Source: Acetobacter orleanensis (GTDB lineage: Bacteria > Pseudomonadota > Alphaproteobacteria > Acetobacterales > Acetobacteraceae). Taken from it: DNA of 64,000 nucleotides. The stretch is taken from contig NZ_LHZV01000060.1 in the NCBI RefSeq assembly GCF_001581005.1, positions 1 to 64,000 of the forward strand, read 5' to 3'. Position numbers and translations under genes: made by a program. The notes under the pieces were generated by a model. It searched no databases, was not told the origin of the DNA, and saw only the letters and a program-made list of their open reading frames with translations. Positions 38,379-48,745 of the stretch are shown piece after piece (position 1 is the stretch's first letter; each line of letters opens with the position of its first letter).

Positions 38379-38636
38379 ATGAACAAGCAGCAACCGAATG
38401 GCGTGGTGTTCAGAACCCTTGCGCAAATTAACGCAGGACGGTCTTTTCTGGCCAATCTGGGTGGCTTTGTGTGTGTGGCTCTTATGCTGGGGCTTGCCAA
38501 TATTTTCTGCCGTAGCGTTCTGCATACGGACCTGATGTTTGAACTGCGGCTGCTGATTGTTGCCGTGGCCCTGTATTTTTTCGTGCCGCCCCTTGTCCTG
38601 TGGCTGTGGACAGGGCGCACGTCTGATACGCAATAA
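38379..38636 (+). CDS. Small hypothetical membrane protein
   Basis: 85 residues with two hydrophobic segments (FLANLGGFVCVALMLGLANIF and LRLLIVAVALYFFVPPLVLW). The ATG at 38379 has AGAGG upstream. No family recognised. Its last codons and stop are duplicated as a 15-bp tandem repeat at 38622-38651. The first copy contains the stop actually used. Confidence 0.6.
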   Translation: MNKQQPNGVVFRTLAQINAGRSFLANLGGFVCVALMLGLANIFCRSVLHTDLMFELRLLIVAVALYFFVPPLVLWLWTGRTSDTQ

Positions 38637-38651
38637 TCTGATACGCAATAA
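38622..38651 (+). repeat. 15-bp perfect tandem duplication spanning a stop codon
   Basis: TCTGATACGCAATAA occurs twice in direct succession. Both copies keep the frame and end with TAA, so the duplication leaves the encoded protein unchanged apart from a second stop. Confidence 0.9.
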
Positions 38652-38757
38652 ATAAAGCCTGAACACGGTGTTTGTTCTGCCGCGTAGCCTGCACTCATGA
38701 GGGGGTAGGACAGGCGCGGTATCCGTGCTTTAGAACCGCTCCATAACAACGAGGCTG

Positions 38758-39117
38758 ATGATGGATAGTGACGTTAAGTGCCCCAAATGCAGTTCCACCT
38801 ATGCGTATCAGGATGGCGCATTGTGGATCTGCCCGGAATGCGGGCACGAATGGAGCCAGCAGACAGAGGGCGCACAAGGCGGGGGCGCGGACGGCACAGC
38901 GGAAATCCGTGATGCCAACGGCAATGTTCTGGCTGATGGGGATACTGTGACCGTGATCAAGGATCTGAAGGTCAAGGGGTCATCTCTGGTGGTGAAGGGC
39001 GGCACGAAGGTTAAGGGCATTCGTCTGACAGACGGCGGAGATGGGCATGATATTGCCTGCAAGATCCCCGGCATTGGCGCGATGAACCTGAAATCCGAGT
39101 TTGTGAAAAAATCCTGA
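38758..39117 (+). CDS. yjdM: Zinc-ribbon protein YjdM (PhnA family)
   Basis: 119 residues (118 if it starts at the next ATG). The N-terminal zinc ribbon has [10 protein letters not shown] and CPECGHEW. The C-terminal SH3-like PhnA domain reads [36 protein letters not shown] and [15 protein letters not shown]. The name PhnA reflects an E. coli gene near phosphonate genes, but the family is not shown to act on phosphonates. GAGG lies just before the start. The mRNA is followed by a strong terminator. Confidence 0.92.
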   Translation: MMDSDVKCPKCSSTYAYQDGALWICPECGHEWSQQTEGAQGGGADGTAEIRDANGNVLADGDTVTVIKDLKVKGSSLVVKGGTKVKGIRLTDGGDGHDIACKIPGIGAMNLKSEFVKKS

Positions 39118-39175
39118 AGCTCTGACAGGTCCGTAAAATCTGCTGAAATCCTGCCTGCTCCAAGAGCGCAAAAAG

Positions 39176-39227
39176 CGGCCCGAACAGACGCCCAGAAAAA
39201 TCAGGCGGCCTGTTGCGGGCCGTTTTT
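39176..39227. terminator. Bidirectional rho-independent terminator
   Basis: CGGCCCG-AACAG (39176-39187) pairs with CTGTT-G-CGGGCCG (39210-39222). There is an A-run on the left (39171-39174) and TTTTT on the right, between the convergent yjdM and 39231-39425 genes. Confidence 0.85.
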
Positions 39228-39230
39228 ACG

Positions 39231-39425
39231 TCAGACCCAGATTGTGCCGAGCAAAATGAGCGTGCCGACAATAAGGGCGGCCATATGCCGCATGACATGC
39301 TCTGGAGAGTCGGGCGGCAGAACCAGATAATACTGAATGCAGTAGGCCAGCAGGGCACAGCCTGTCGCAACCAGAAGGATGCGGACAATGGGGAAGGAAG
39401 ACAGATCACGCGGGTCAAGCTGCAT
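39231..39425 (-). CDS. Small hypothetical membrane protein
   Basis: 64 residues with two hydrophobic segments (FPIVRILLVATGCALLAYCI and AALIVGTLILLGTIWV). The ATG at 39425 has a clear ribosome-binding site (AAGGAAACC). No family recognised. It ends against the shared terminator. Confidence 0.6.
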   Translation of the reverse strand: MQLDPRDLSSFPIVRILLVATGCALLAYCIQYYLVLPPDSPEHVMRHMAALIVGTLILLGTIWV

Positions 39426-39477
39426 GGTGTGGTTTCCTTCCTGTGGGCTATGCGGTGTGCGGTCTTGCTATCTGAAG

Positions 39478-40371
39478 CTATGTGCCTGAAAAAGCCGTGG
39501 CAGGGTAGCCTTGGGCGAACAGGGCTGTTCTGAGTGACGTCTGGTTGATCTGCGCCGCAATGGCTTTGCGCACAACCGGCTTGGCATGAAACGCCAGCCC
39601 CAGCCCGGCTTTTTTCAGCATGGGCAGATCATTCGCACCATCTCCGATGGCCAGAGTTTCCGCTGTGGGAATGCCATGCTTCGCCGCTAAACGGTCCAGC
39701 AGGGCCAGCTTGGTTTCCGGCCCGAGGACCGGGTGCCCGGTCTCACCCGTCAGAATACCCTGTGCATCATCCACCAGCAGCGTGTTTGCGTGGTCTTCAT
39801 CAAACCCACACAGGCCTGCTACGCGGGAGGTAAAGAAGGTGAAACCGCCAGACACAAGGGCTGTATGCGTCCCGTGCGTACGCATGGTCTGCACCAGTGT
39901 TTTCGCCCCTTCGTTCAGGGTGACGTCTTTCCACGCTTTTTCCAGCAGGCTGGCCGGAAAGCCTTTCAGCAACGCCACGCGTTCCCGCAGGGCGGTGGCA
40001 AAATCCATCTCCCCATTCATGGAGCGTGTGGTGATGGCGGCAATTTTTTCGCCAATGCCTGCGTGGGTCGCCAGATCATCCAGTGTTTCATTCGCCACAA
40101 TGGTGCTGTCCATGTCTGACACCAGCAGGCGTTTGCGTCGGCTGGCCTGATGTGTCAGGACCGCATCAATCGCCCGACCTTCTAGTGCCGCACGCAGGGC
40201 AGGTAACCGCTCGGTTGCTGTGGCAGGGCAGGGGATGTCCACCGCTTCTTCTGGTGAGAGAAGGGTGGCGTTCTCAGTCGCTTCCATCACCTCACACGCG
40301 AGGGCAATGGTGGCGGCATCAAGGGTGGTGGCGTCGCGTTGTGCGACAAGTGTTAGAACGAGGCTCATCAT
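39478..40371 (-). CDS. serB: Phosphoserine phosphatase SerB
   Basis: 297 residues. It dephosphorylates phosphoserine, the last step of serine synthesis. The HAD core has motif I RLLVSDMDSTIVANETLDD with the nucleophilic Asp. Motif II is ALVSGGFTFF, and motif III/IV are KLALLDR and ETLAIGDGANDLPML. The first 80 residues are a SerB-type ACT-like domain. ATG 40371 and 40368 are adjacent, and the longer is given. It is divergent from miaA with about 30 bases between starts. Confidence 0.95.
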   Translation of the reverse strand: MMSLVLTLVAQRDATTLDAATIALACEVMEATENATLLSPEEAVDIPCPATATERLPALRAALEGRAIDAVLTHQASRRKRLLVSDMDSTIVANETLDDLATHAGIGEKIAAITTRSMNGEMDFATALRERVALLKGFPASLLEKAWKDVTLNEGAKTLVQTMRTHGTHTALVSGGFTFFTSRVAGLCGFDEDHANTLLVDDAQGILTGETGHPVLGPETKLALLDRLAAKHGIPTAETLAIGDGANDLPMLKKAGLGLAFHAKPVVRKAIAAQINQTSLRTALFAQGYPATAFSGT

Positions 40372-40401
40372 TTCACATCGGTGTGTGACAGGAATGACCG
40401 C

Positions 40402-41433
40402 ATGAAGCAAGCGGAAGACCAGACAACCCAACCCGCGGCCCTGCTCGCTCCAGCCCTGCTCCTCCCCGCCCTGATCATTGCCGGGCCGACCTGCTCGGGC
40501 AAATCCGCTCTAGCTCTTGCTGTGGCAAAGGCGCTTGGCGGCACCATTATCAATGCGGATTCCATGCAGGTTTATCGGGACCTGCACGTGCTGACGGCTC
40601 GCCCGGACGCCGCGGATGAGCAGGCTGTCCCACACCGGCTTTATGGTGTTCTGCCCGCAGCGGAAAAAGGCAGCGTGGCATGGTGGCGCACGCAGGCGCT
40701 CGCCGCCATGGAGGACGCATGGGCCGCAGGCCGTCTCCCCATTCTGTGTGGCGGCACAGGGATGTATATGCGCGCCCTGACAGACGGTTTGGCTGAAATT
40801 CCTGATTGTGGTGAGGCCGCACGAACGGAAGCCCGCGCTCTGGTGGCGGAAGAGGGTGCGCCCGCGCTCCATGCGCGGCTGGCTGAGGTGGACCCGGATA
40901 TGGCGGCGCGGTTGCAGCCGGTTGACTCGCAGCGGGTTTCCCGCGCGTGGGAGGTCTGGCGTGGCACGGGCCGCAGTCTGGCTTGGTGGCAGGCTCAGCC
41001 GGGTCTGCCCCCGGCACCATGCCGCTTTGTCGCGCTGCGTTTGCTCCCGCCCCGCCCGGAGTTGCGCGCCAGAATCGCGCAGCGGTTTGAAAGCATGATG
41101 CAGCACGGCGCGGTGGCAGAGGTGCAGGCACTGCTGGCCCAGAAGCTGGACCCGGCCCTGCCAGCCATGCGGGCGCATGGGGTGCCCGAGCTTGCGGCCA
41201 TGCTGCGCGGTGAGATTTCGGAAGAAGATGCCGTGCGCCTCGCCGTTCTTGCAACAGGCCGTTACACGCGGCGGCAGGCTACATGGTTTGCGCATCATGA
41301 CCTGACTAAACCGGGCCTCACATATGATCTTGATACGTGCATGCCTGAGTTTGAGAAATTTTCGGAAAGAAATTGGAGTAAAATTATTTCTTTTATTCTT
41401 TCCGGGATTGACGCTAGCGAGCAGATTCCTTAA
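40402..41433 (+). CDS. miaA: tRNA dimethylallyltransferase
   Basis: 343 residues. It adds a dimethylallyl group to A37 of tRNAs reading UNN codons. The P-loop is IIAGPTCSGKSALALAVA (about residue 27 onward). Others are IINADSMQVYRDLHVLTARP, LYGVLPAAEKGS, ILCGGTGMYMRALTDG and GRYTRRQATWFAHH, all MiaA signatures. ATG 40402 has AGGAA eight bases upstream and is preferred over GTG 40381. The ilvBNC operon starts 38 bases after the stop. Confidence 0.95.
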   Translation: MKQAEDQTTQPAALLAPALLLPALIIAGPTCSGKSALALAVAKALGGTIINADSMQVYRDLHVLTARPDAADEQAVPHRLYGVLPAAEKGSVAWWRTQALAAMEDAWAAGRLPILCGGTGMYMRALTDGLAEIPDCGEAARTEARALVAEEGAPALHARLAEVDPDMAARLQPVDSQRVSRAWEVWRGTGRSLAWWQAQPGLPPAPCRFVALRLLPPRPELRARIAQRFESMMQHGAVAEVQALLAQKLDPALPAMRAHGVPELAAMLRGEISEEDAVRLAVLATGRYTRRQATWFAHHDLTKPGLTYDLDTCMPEFEKFSERNWSKIISFILSGIDASEQIP

Positions 41434-41471
41434 AGATGCGACCCACCCCTTTCACGGGAGAACAGGATAAG

Positions 41472-43286
41472 ATGACACCGCACACCGCCTCCTCCGCACC
41501 CGATGCACAGAAACTCCAGACCCTTTCGGGTGCTGAAGTCCTTATGCGCGCGCTGGATGAGCAGGGTGTGGAAGTTATTTTCGGCTACCCCGGCGGGGCT
41601 GTGCTGCCGATTTACGATGCTCTGTTTAAACAGAACCGTATTCGCCACATTCTGGTGCGGCACGAGCAGGCGGCCGTCCACGCAGCAGAAGCCTATGCCC
41701 GCTCCACTGGCAAGGTGGGCGTTGTGCTCGTCACCAGCGGACCCGGCGCCACCAATGCGGTGACCGGCCTGCTGGATGCGCTGATGGATTCCATCCCGCT
41801 GGTCTGTCTGTCCGGGCAGGTGCCCGCGTCCCTGATCGGGAATGATGCTTTTCAGGAAGCAGACACCACGGGCATTACCCGTCCGGTCACGAAATACAAT
41901 TATCTGGTGCGCAAGCCGGAAGATCTGGCCCCGGCAGTGCACGAGGCCTTTACCATTGCCCGTTCTGGCCGCCCCGGCCCGGTGCTGATTGATCTGCCCA
42001 AGAATATTACGGTGGGCAATGCCCCGTATATTCCGGCCAGCCAGACACCCATGCGCGTTGCCAAAGGCACGGCTGAGCCGGACCGTGAGGCCGTAAAGCG
42101 CGCCGTTGCCGCCATGAAGGCCGCGCGCCGTCCGCTGTTCTACACAGGCGGCGGCGTGATTAACGCGGGCACGAAAGCCTGTGAAAATCTGCGAAAGCTG
42201 GTGAAGCTGACGGGCTTTCCCATTACCTGCACGCTGATGGGCTTTGGGGCCTATCCGGGGAATGATAAGCAGTATCTGGGTATGCTCGGCATGCACGGCA
42301 TGTATGAAGCCAATCTGGCAACCCACGGTTGTGATGTGCTGATTGCGCTGGGTAGCCGGTTTGATGACCGCGTGACAGGCCGGGTGGACGCGTTCTCCCC
42401 TGATTCCTTCAAGATTCACGCGGATATTGATGTCTCCCAGATCAACAAGATCATCCCCGTTGATCAGCCGATTGTGGGCGATGCCGGGCGGATTATCGAA
42501 ATGATGATCGAGGAGTGGGATGCAACACCCGCTTACGCGCATCAGGCTGATCTGGCGGCATGGTGGGAGCAGATCGAGGCGTGGCGGGCGCTGAACTGCC
42601 TGCGGTTTACGCAGGATCAGGCTCCAGATGCCGTCATCAAGCCGCAGCAGGCGATCCAACGCATTTATGAACTAGCGCGTGAGACAGGGCGTGAAACCTA
42701 TGTCTCCACGGAAGTCGGCCAGCATCAGATGTGGGCGGCGCAGTATTTCCGGTTTGATGAGCCGAACCGCTGGCTGACCTCTGGCGGTCTGGGCACCATG
42801 GGCTATGGTCTACCCGCAGCCGTGGGCGCGCAGATTGCGCACCCGGACGCGCTGGTGCTGGATATTGCTGGTGAGGCCTCGACCCTGATGAATATTCAGG
42901 AACTGGGCACCATTGCGCAGTATCGTCTGCCGGTTAAGCTGTTTATCATCAACAACCACTATATGGGCATGGTGCGGCAGTGGCAGGAACTCCTGCACGG
43001 TTCCCGCTATTCCGAAAGCTATAGTGATGCCTTGCCAGATTTTGTAAAGCTGGCGGAAAGCTTCCACGCCAAAGGCCTGCGCGCCACGCGGATGGATGAG
43101 CTGGATGACACCATTCGTGCCGCCCTTGAGCATGATGGCCCGGTGGTTGTAGACCTGTGCGTGACAGAAGGGGAAAACTGCTTCCCCATGATCCCCTCCG
43201 GGGCCGCGCATAATGAGATGATCCTTGGTCCGGAACAGGAAGAACGCGGGGCGAAAGTCACGCGTGAGGGCATGATGCTGGTCTGA
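41472..43286 (+). CDS. ilvB: Acetolactate synthase large subunit
   Basis: 604 residues. This thiamine-diphosphate enzyme forms acetolactate and acetohydroxybutyrate for Val, Leu and Ile synthesis. Seen in order: FGYPGGAVLPIYDALF with the downstream catalytic Glu in LVRHEQAAVHAAEAYAR, GPGATNAVTGLLDALMD, the FAD-binding middle domain (LGMLGMHGMYEANLA), and the ThDP/Mg motif around DIAGEASTLMNIQEL with NNHYMGMVRQWQEL. ATG 41472 follows AGGA and MTPHTASS. An upstream in-frame ATG at 41436 is poorly supported. It leads the ilvB-ilvN-ilvC run. Confidence 0.97.
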   Translation: MTPHTASSAPDAQKLQTLSGAEVLMRALDEQGVEVIFGYPGGAVLPIYDALFKQNRIRHILVRHEQAAVHAAEAYARSTGKVGVVLVTSGPGATNAVTGLLDALMDSIPLVCLSGQVPASLIGNDAFQEADTTGITRPVTKYNYLVRKPEDLAPAVHEAFTIARSGRPGPVLIDLPKNITVGNAPYIPASQTPMRVAKGTAEPDREAVKRAVAAMKAARRPLFYTGGGVINAGTKACENLRKLVKLTGFPITCTLMGFGAYPGNDKQYLGMLGMHGMYEANLATHGCDVLIALGSRFDDRVTGRVDAFSPDSFKIHADIDVSQINKIIPVDQPIVGDAGRIIEMMIEEWDATPAYAHQADLAAWWEQIEAWRALNCLRFTQDQAPDAVIKPQQAIQRIYELARETGRETYVSTEVGQHQMWAAQYFRFDEPNRWLTSGGLGTMGYGLPAAVGAQIAHPDALVLDIAGEASTLMNIQELGTIAQYRLPVKLFIINNHYMGMVRQWQELLHGSRYSESYSDALPDFVKLAESFHAKGLRATRMDELDDTIRAALEHDGPVVVDLCVTEGENCFPMIPSGAAHNEMILGPEQEERGAKVTREGMMLV

Positions 43287-43356
43287 TCGGTCCTCTTGTC
43301 TTTTTTGCCGTGCCGAGCGCACGGTGTGTTCTGGCGTGTTTTCAGGAAGTTTTTCA

Positions 43357-43875
43357 ATGCAGCAGGAAACTCCCGGCTCTGCGGTCATCTCTCTTCTGGT
43401 CGATAATGAAAGCGGGGCACTGGCCCGCATTGTCGGCCTGTTCTCCGGCCGTGGCTACAATATTCAGAGCCTGACGGTTGCGCCGGTGGATGAGGTTGGG
43501 CGTCAGTCCCGCGTCAATATCGTCACAACCGGCACTCCGGCGGATATCCGGCAGGTCAAGGCGCAGGTGGCGCGGCTGGTGCCGGTCTCCCGCGTGGTGG
43601 ATCTGACAGCGGAAGGCCCGCATGTGGCGCGGGAAATGGCGATGGTCAAAGTCGTCTCCTCCGGTGAGCCCCGTACCGAGGCGCTGCGCATTGCGCAGGC
43701 GTTCCGGGCCAATGCGGTGGATACAACGGCTACGTCGTTCGTGTTTGAACTGACGGGCTCTACCGATAAACTTGACAGTTTCATCGAGCTGATGCGTCCG
43801 CTCGGGCTGGTTGAAGTCTCCCGCACGGGAGTTGCCGCAATCTGCCGTGGACCCCAGACGATTCAGTCCCTCTGA
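43357..43875 (+). CDS. ilvN: Acetolactate synthase small (regulatory) subunit
   Basis: 172 residues. It regulates ilvB by valine binding through its N-terminal ACT domain (VISLLVDNESGALARIVGLFSGRGYNI) and carries the C-terminal extension (EALRIAQAFRANAVD through GVAAICRG). ATG 43357 has CAGGAAG upstream. It is 70 bases after ilvB and about 50 before ilvC. Confidence 0.97.
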   Translation: MQQETPGSAVISLLVDNESGALARIVGLFSGRGYNIQSLTVAPVDEVGRQSRVNIVTTGTPADIRQVKAQVARLVPVSRVVDLTAEGPHVAREMAMVKVVSSGEPRTEALRIAQAFRANAVDTTATSFVFELTGSTDKLDSFIELMRPLGLVEVSRTGVAAICRGPQTIQSL

Positions 43876-43881
43876 CGGTGA

Positions 43882-44952
<1,071 letters not shown>

Positions 44953-44980
44953 AAAAGCCTGCCAGTTTCTGGTTGTCTTT

Positions 44981-45017
44981 AAAAAGGGCCTGTCGGATTT
45001 TTCCGGCAGGCCTTTTT
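44981..45017 (+). terminator. Rho-independent terminator after ilvC
   Basis: AAAAAGGGCCTGTCGGA pairs with TCCGGCAGGCCTTTTTT with two imperfections, closing the ilvBNC operon. Confidence 0.88.
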
Positions 45018-45113
45018 TATGGTCTGAACGCTATGTTACCGAATGGGATGTGAGGCGGTATGGCGTGGTATGGCGTCGGCGCGTATGGGAGGGAGGTTTG
45101 ATAAGCCCGGCAC

Positions 45114-46394
45114 TTAGGGAAGGTGAGGGCTGGTTTCACCCAGAAAAATACTCGCTTCATCGGGTCGCCATTCACCCGTATTTTCGTCCCGCCCTTGCAG
45201 CACAAAGCGCGGTGTCGCCATGCCACGCTGCTGGACTGCTTTTTGCAGGAAGGGTTGCATCTCCACTGTCTGTTTGCGGTTGATCAGGCAGCAGAGCGGT
45301 GTTTCCGGAAATGCTGAAAGCAGGTGGCCTGAACTATCCTCCCCTGCAAAAATAATCAGCGGCGGCTGTTTGCGATGGGCCATGTGTGTGTGGATGATGG
45401 CCGTCTTGCCCACACCGAAGGGGAAGGGGTAATTGGCTTCCTCTGTGGGGTCATAGAGTTTTTTATGCTGGCTGAGCCGTGCGCCAAAAATATGCTCGCG
45501 GCGTAAGTTATAGCCATATTCCGCAGATGTTGCGAAAATAGCGACGCTTTCTTCCAGCGAGGATGTGCAGATGACCGGGTCAATCCCCTGTTCCTGCAAA
45601 ATCTGGAACAGGTCTGCCATTTCCGGCGTCAGGCGGAGGGTTTGCGTCAGCGTGACGCTGAGCGGGCCTGTTCTGCCGGGGCGTGTGGCGGGGCTTTTCC
45701 ATGTTACGCGCTCAATGGATTGCCCGAGTGCGCTCTCATTGGCCGCACGGGTGAGCGCCACGACATCCTGCACCGTCTGGCCAGCCAGCAGGCGGATAAT
45801 TCCGCGTTGGGCGGCTTCTTCCCCATGCACGGCGCGTAAAGCCTGATGATAGAGGACCATTCTGGCGCGGAAGGCCTGCAAGGCCGGGTCTTCCGCCAGT
45901 TCTTCACGCGGCAGGGGGTGCGGCATGTGGCCGTAATGCGCGGCAAGGGCGCGATAATCTTCCAGAATATCCTGTATCAGGTCCGAAAAAATGATGGGCT
46001 GGCCAGCGAGATTTTTAAACTGTGCAGGCAGAGGGTGCTCGGAGCCGCCTACATGCAGCAGATGGCGGAATTGCTCGGCAGGCAGCAGAAAGCTGAAATG
46101 TTCCAGCATGAAATGGAACAGCGTTTCCTGCACGTTGCCGACAATGGCTGTCTCATCCCAATCAAACACCGCATAGGGGCGCTGGTTCGGGTCATACCCT
46201 TCCGCATAGTGGCCGTGGGCATCCATAACGCTTTGTAGGGCGGCGCGTGTTGCCGGCGCCCATTTCAGCACTTCCAGCGTGGGGGGTGGCACATCCGATG
46301 TCATGAGAGGGGTGGCGGCGCGTGCAAGGCGTGGGGTGGCCAGCAGGCCGGTCAGGCCAAGACCAAAAAAGCGGCGGGAAAGAGACGGCAGCAT
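45114..46394 (-). CDS. Exported HAD-superfamily phosphatase-like protein
   Basis: 426 residues. The N-terminus is a twin-arginine-like signal (LSRRFFGLGLTGLLATPRLARA, cleavage near residue 27). HAD motif I is AVFDWDETAIVGNVQE with the nucleophile Asp. DPVICTSSLEESVAIFATS probably is motif II, and IFAGEDSSGHLLS supplies a late acidic motif. A helical cap lies between. It should hydrolyse a phosphate ester in the periplasm, substrate unknown. It looks like a distant relative of phosphoserine phosphatases. It is convergent with ilvC and otherwise isolated. Confidence 0.75.
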   Translation of the reverse strand: MLPSLSRRFFGLGLTGLLATPRLARAATPLMTSDVPPPTLEVLKWAPATRAALQSVMDAHGHYAEGYDPNQRPYAVFDWDETAIVGNVQETLFHFMLEHFSFLLPAEQFRHLLHVGGSEHPLPAQFKNLAGQPIIFSDLIQDILEDYRALAAHYGHMPHPLPREELAEDPALQAFRARMVLYHQALRAVHGEEAAQRGIIRLLAGQTVQDVVALTRAANESALGQSIERVTWKSPATRPGRTGPLSVTLTQTLRLTPEMADLFQILQEQGIDPVICTSSLEESVAIFATSAEYGYNLRREHIFGARLSQHKKLYDPTEEANYPFPFGVGKTAIIHTHMAHRKQPPLIIFAGEDSSGHLLSAFPETPLCCLINRKQTVEMQPFLQKAVQQRGMATPRFVLQGRDENTGEWRPDEASIFLGETSPHLP

Positions 46395-46633
46395 AGGATT
46401 TCCGGACTTTCGAACACTGATCTGATCAGACGTCGGAAAAGAGTGCCTGATGTTCTGGGAACTGTCACGGGCGGAAAACAGGAAAGTGTTTAATATGACA
46501 AAGCGTTGCGCGAAGAGGGGGTGCAGTCGCTCTTGCAGTCTTCAAGGGTAAAACCAGCCGGAGTGTGTGACCCCGAACAACGCACATATTTTCTACAGGG
46601 TCAGTCTGCCCATGAAGAGTGCCAAAAAGCGTC

Positions 46634-47287
46634 TTACTGCGCGTGCTTCAGCGCACCGAGAGCCTGAGATGTGTAGCAAGAGACCCCGCCCTCCCGCAGT
46701 TCTGTCAGAATCGGGGTGAGGTCTTCCGCAATTCCTCGGCAGGCATCGGTGATCAGGATTGTCTGAAAACCCATGGCGTGCGCGTCCAGTGCGGATGCGC
46801 GGACACAGTAATCAAGGGCCAGTCCGCACACAAACACGCGGGTAATGTCTTGTTTCTGGAGGAGGGCAGCCAGCGGTAAACCCTGCGCATCAGTTCCGCC
46901 GAAAGCAGAATAGCTATCCTGCTCTGCTTGCGTGCCTTTGAACACAGCCAGTGTGCTGGAAGGCAAAGTCAGGCCGGATGCCAGCGCGGCCCCATGCGTG
47001 TGGGCAACGCAATGGGGCGGCCATTTGCCAGCCGGAATAGCTGTTTGAAAAGAGACATGCTCGGCCGGGTGCCAATCCTGTGACGTAGCAATCAGGCCGA
47101 ACGGGAGACGCACGAGGTCCCTAATAATCGGCAGAATAGCGTCTCCTTCCGGAACGGCGAGTGCGCCGCCCGGTAGAAAATCATTCTGCACATCAACAAT
47201 CAGGAGCGCATCAGACGCGCCGGGTGTCAGGTCCAGAGGATGTAATTCTGCGTGTGGGAGAGGGGTGATTTCTGGTGGGGATGACAT
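46634..47287 (-). CDS. pncA: Nicotinamidase
   Basis: 217 residues. It hydrolyses nicotinamide to nicotinate for NAD salvage. The catalytic triad Asp-Lys-Cys is visible: Asp in ALLIVDVQNDFLPGGAL, Lys in LAVFKGTQ, Cys in GLALDYCVRASALDA. The metal ligands lie in TSQDWHPAEHVSFQT and WPPHCV. ATG 47287 has GAGAG upstream. GTG 47296 is a poorer choice. It lies on the same strand as gltX and pncB, which uses its product. Confidence 0.93.
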   Translation of the reverse strand: MSSPPEITPLPHAELHPLDLTPGASDALLIVDVQNDFLPGGALAVPEGDAILPIIRDLVRLPFGLIATSQDWHPAEHVSFQTAIPAGKWPPHCVAHTHGAALASGLTLPSSTLAVFKGTQAEQDSYSAFGGTDAQGLPLAALLQKQDITRVFVCGLALDYCVRASALDAHAMGFQTILITDACRGIAEDLTPILTELREGGVSCYTSQALGALKHAQ

Positions 47288-47323
47288 GAAACACACTCTC
47301 TCCTGTATAAGCCTGTGCCCGGT

Positions 47324-48655
47324 TCAAATGTTTCCGGGCTGGAGGCGGGACAGGGCGCGGGGGCGGCCAATCAATGGCAGCAGGTCTCTGAGTTCCGGGC
47401 CTTGGTCCTCGCCCGTTAGCGCGACACGCAGCGGGTGGAACAGCGCCTTGCCGGAACGACCTGTCTGCTCACGCAGGGCGGTGGTCCAGCTTTTCCATGT
47501 TGTGGTATCCCACGGTTCCGCAGGCAGAAGGTCCGCAGCCTGTTTCAGGAAATCCTGCTCATCTTCCTGCACGGGGGGGATCAGCGTACCATCCGTTACA
47601 GCGTGCCACAGGCGCGCTTCAGAAAGCAGATCCAGATTACCCCGGATGGCCAGCCAGAAGGCTTCCGTCGCTCCTTCTGGTAGACGGTCTTTTACGGCCT
47701 CAAACGGAAGCTGGCCCAGCAGCTTGTGGTTCAGCCCGAGCATCTGGTGCGTATCGAACCGCGCGGCGGAGCGGGAAATGTGGGAAATATCGTACACGGC
47801 GGCCTGCTCCGCAAACGGCAGCAGAACCGGGTCATCCGAACTGCCGAGGCGCGCGAGGTAGGAGATCAGAGCCTCGGCCTCAATCCCATCCTGCCGCAGC
47901 GTGCGCAGAGAAAGGGCGTCAAAGCGTTTGGACAGCTTGCCCCCGTGTTCATCCAGCAGCAACGGCAGGTGCGCAAAGCGGAAATGGTCCGGGCGCGCGC
48001 CAAGGGCTTCCGCGATATCAAGCTGCACACCGGTGTTGGTGACGTGATCTTCGCCTCGGATGATGTGCGTCACACGTGTTTCCAAATCATCCACCACGGA
48101 GGCCAGCGTGTAGAGCACGGTGCCATCCGTGCGGACCAGAACCGGGTCAGACACGGAGGGGAGTTTGACGTGACAGTCGCCCATCACCAGATCGCGCCAG
48201 CGCACAACGGTATCAGAGAGTTTGAAGCGCCAGTAAGGCACTTTTCCGTTGGCTTCGGCTGAGGCGCGCTGCTCGGGTGTCAGCTTGAGCATCGCGCGGT
48301 CATACACAGGGGCGCGGCGCTGGCGGATTTGCGTTTCCCGTTTGGCGGCGAGTTCATGCTCGCTTTCAAAACAGGGATAGAGGCGGCCAGAGGCTTTCAG
48401 CTTTTTGATGGCCTGCGCGTACTGGTCCAGCCTGTCCGTCTGGCGGAAGGTTTCATCCCACGTAATGCCCATCCACGTCAGATCGGTCTGGATGGCCTCA
48501 ACGTGGCTCTCGCGGGAGCGTTCTGTATCCGTATCATCAATACGGAGCTGAAAGCTGCCGCCGTTGCGGCGGGCAAACAGGGCATTGGCAAGAGCAAGGC
48601 GGGCATTGCCAACATGCAGCATACCGGTGGGGCTGGGCGCAAAACGAAGCTTCAT
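47324..48655 (-). CDS. gltX: Glutamyl-tRNA synthetase
   Basis: 443 residues, class I. It charges tRNA-Glu. HIGH-like motif is RFAPSPTGMLHVGNARLAL. KMSKS-like is GGKLSKRFDAL. Between them are FQLRIDDTDTERSRE, ETFRQTDRLDQYAQ and GEDHVTNTGVQL. The C-terminal anticodon-binding helical domain is present. The chain is shorter than classical E. coli GltX (about 470), as in the second GluRS type of Alphaproteobacteria. Some such organisms also use it to misacylate tRNA-Gln for GatCAB, which the sequence cannot decide. The ribosome-binding site is weak. Confidence 0.95.
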   Translation of the reverse strand: MKLRFAPSPTGMLHVGNARLALANALFARRNGGSFQLRIDDTDTERSRESHVEAIQTDLTWMGITWDETFRQTDRLDQYAQAIKKLKASGRLYPCFESEHELAAKRETQIRQRRAPVYDRAMLKLTPEQRASAEANGKVPYWRFKLSDTVVRWRDLVMGDCHVKLPSVSDPVLVRTDGTVLYTLASVVDDLETRVTHIIRGEDHVTNTGVQLDIAEALGARPDHFRFAHLPLLLDEHGGKLSKRFDALSLRTLRQDGIEAEALISYLARLGSSDDPVLLPFAEQAAVYDISHISRSAARFDTHQMLGLNHKLLGQLPFEAVKDRLPEGATEAFWLAIRGNLDLLSEARLWHAVTDGTLIPPVQEDEQDFLKQAADLLPAEPWDTTTWKSWTTALREQTGRSGKALFHPLRVALTGEDQGPELRDLLPLIGRPRALSRLQPGNI

Positions 48656-48687
48656 AAAGTCTCTATGCCGTGAGCAGAGGGGAAATA

Positions 48688-48718
48688 CCAGCCTCTGCCA
48701 GAAGGGAGGAGAGGCTGG
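48688..48718 (-). terminator. Inverted repeat between the acidic protein gene and gltX
   Basis: CCAGCCTCT (48688-48696) and AGAGGCTGG (48710-48718) form a perfect 9-bp stem. The minus-strand tail is TATTTCC, so T-run support is weak. It may partially end the pncB transcript. Confidence 0.4.
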
Positions 48719-48745
48719 AGGCGCATGGGTGTGGTGAGAGCCGCT

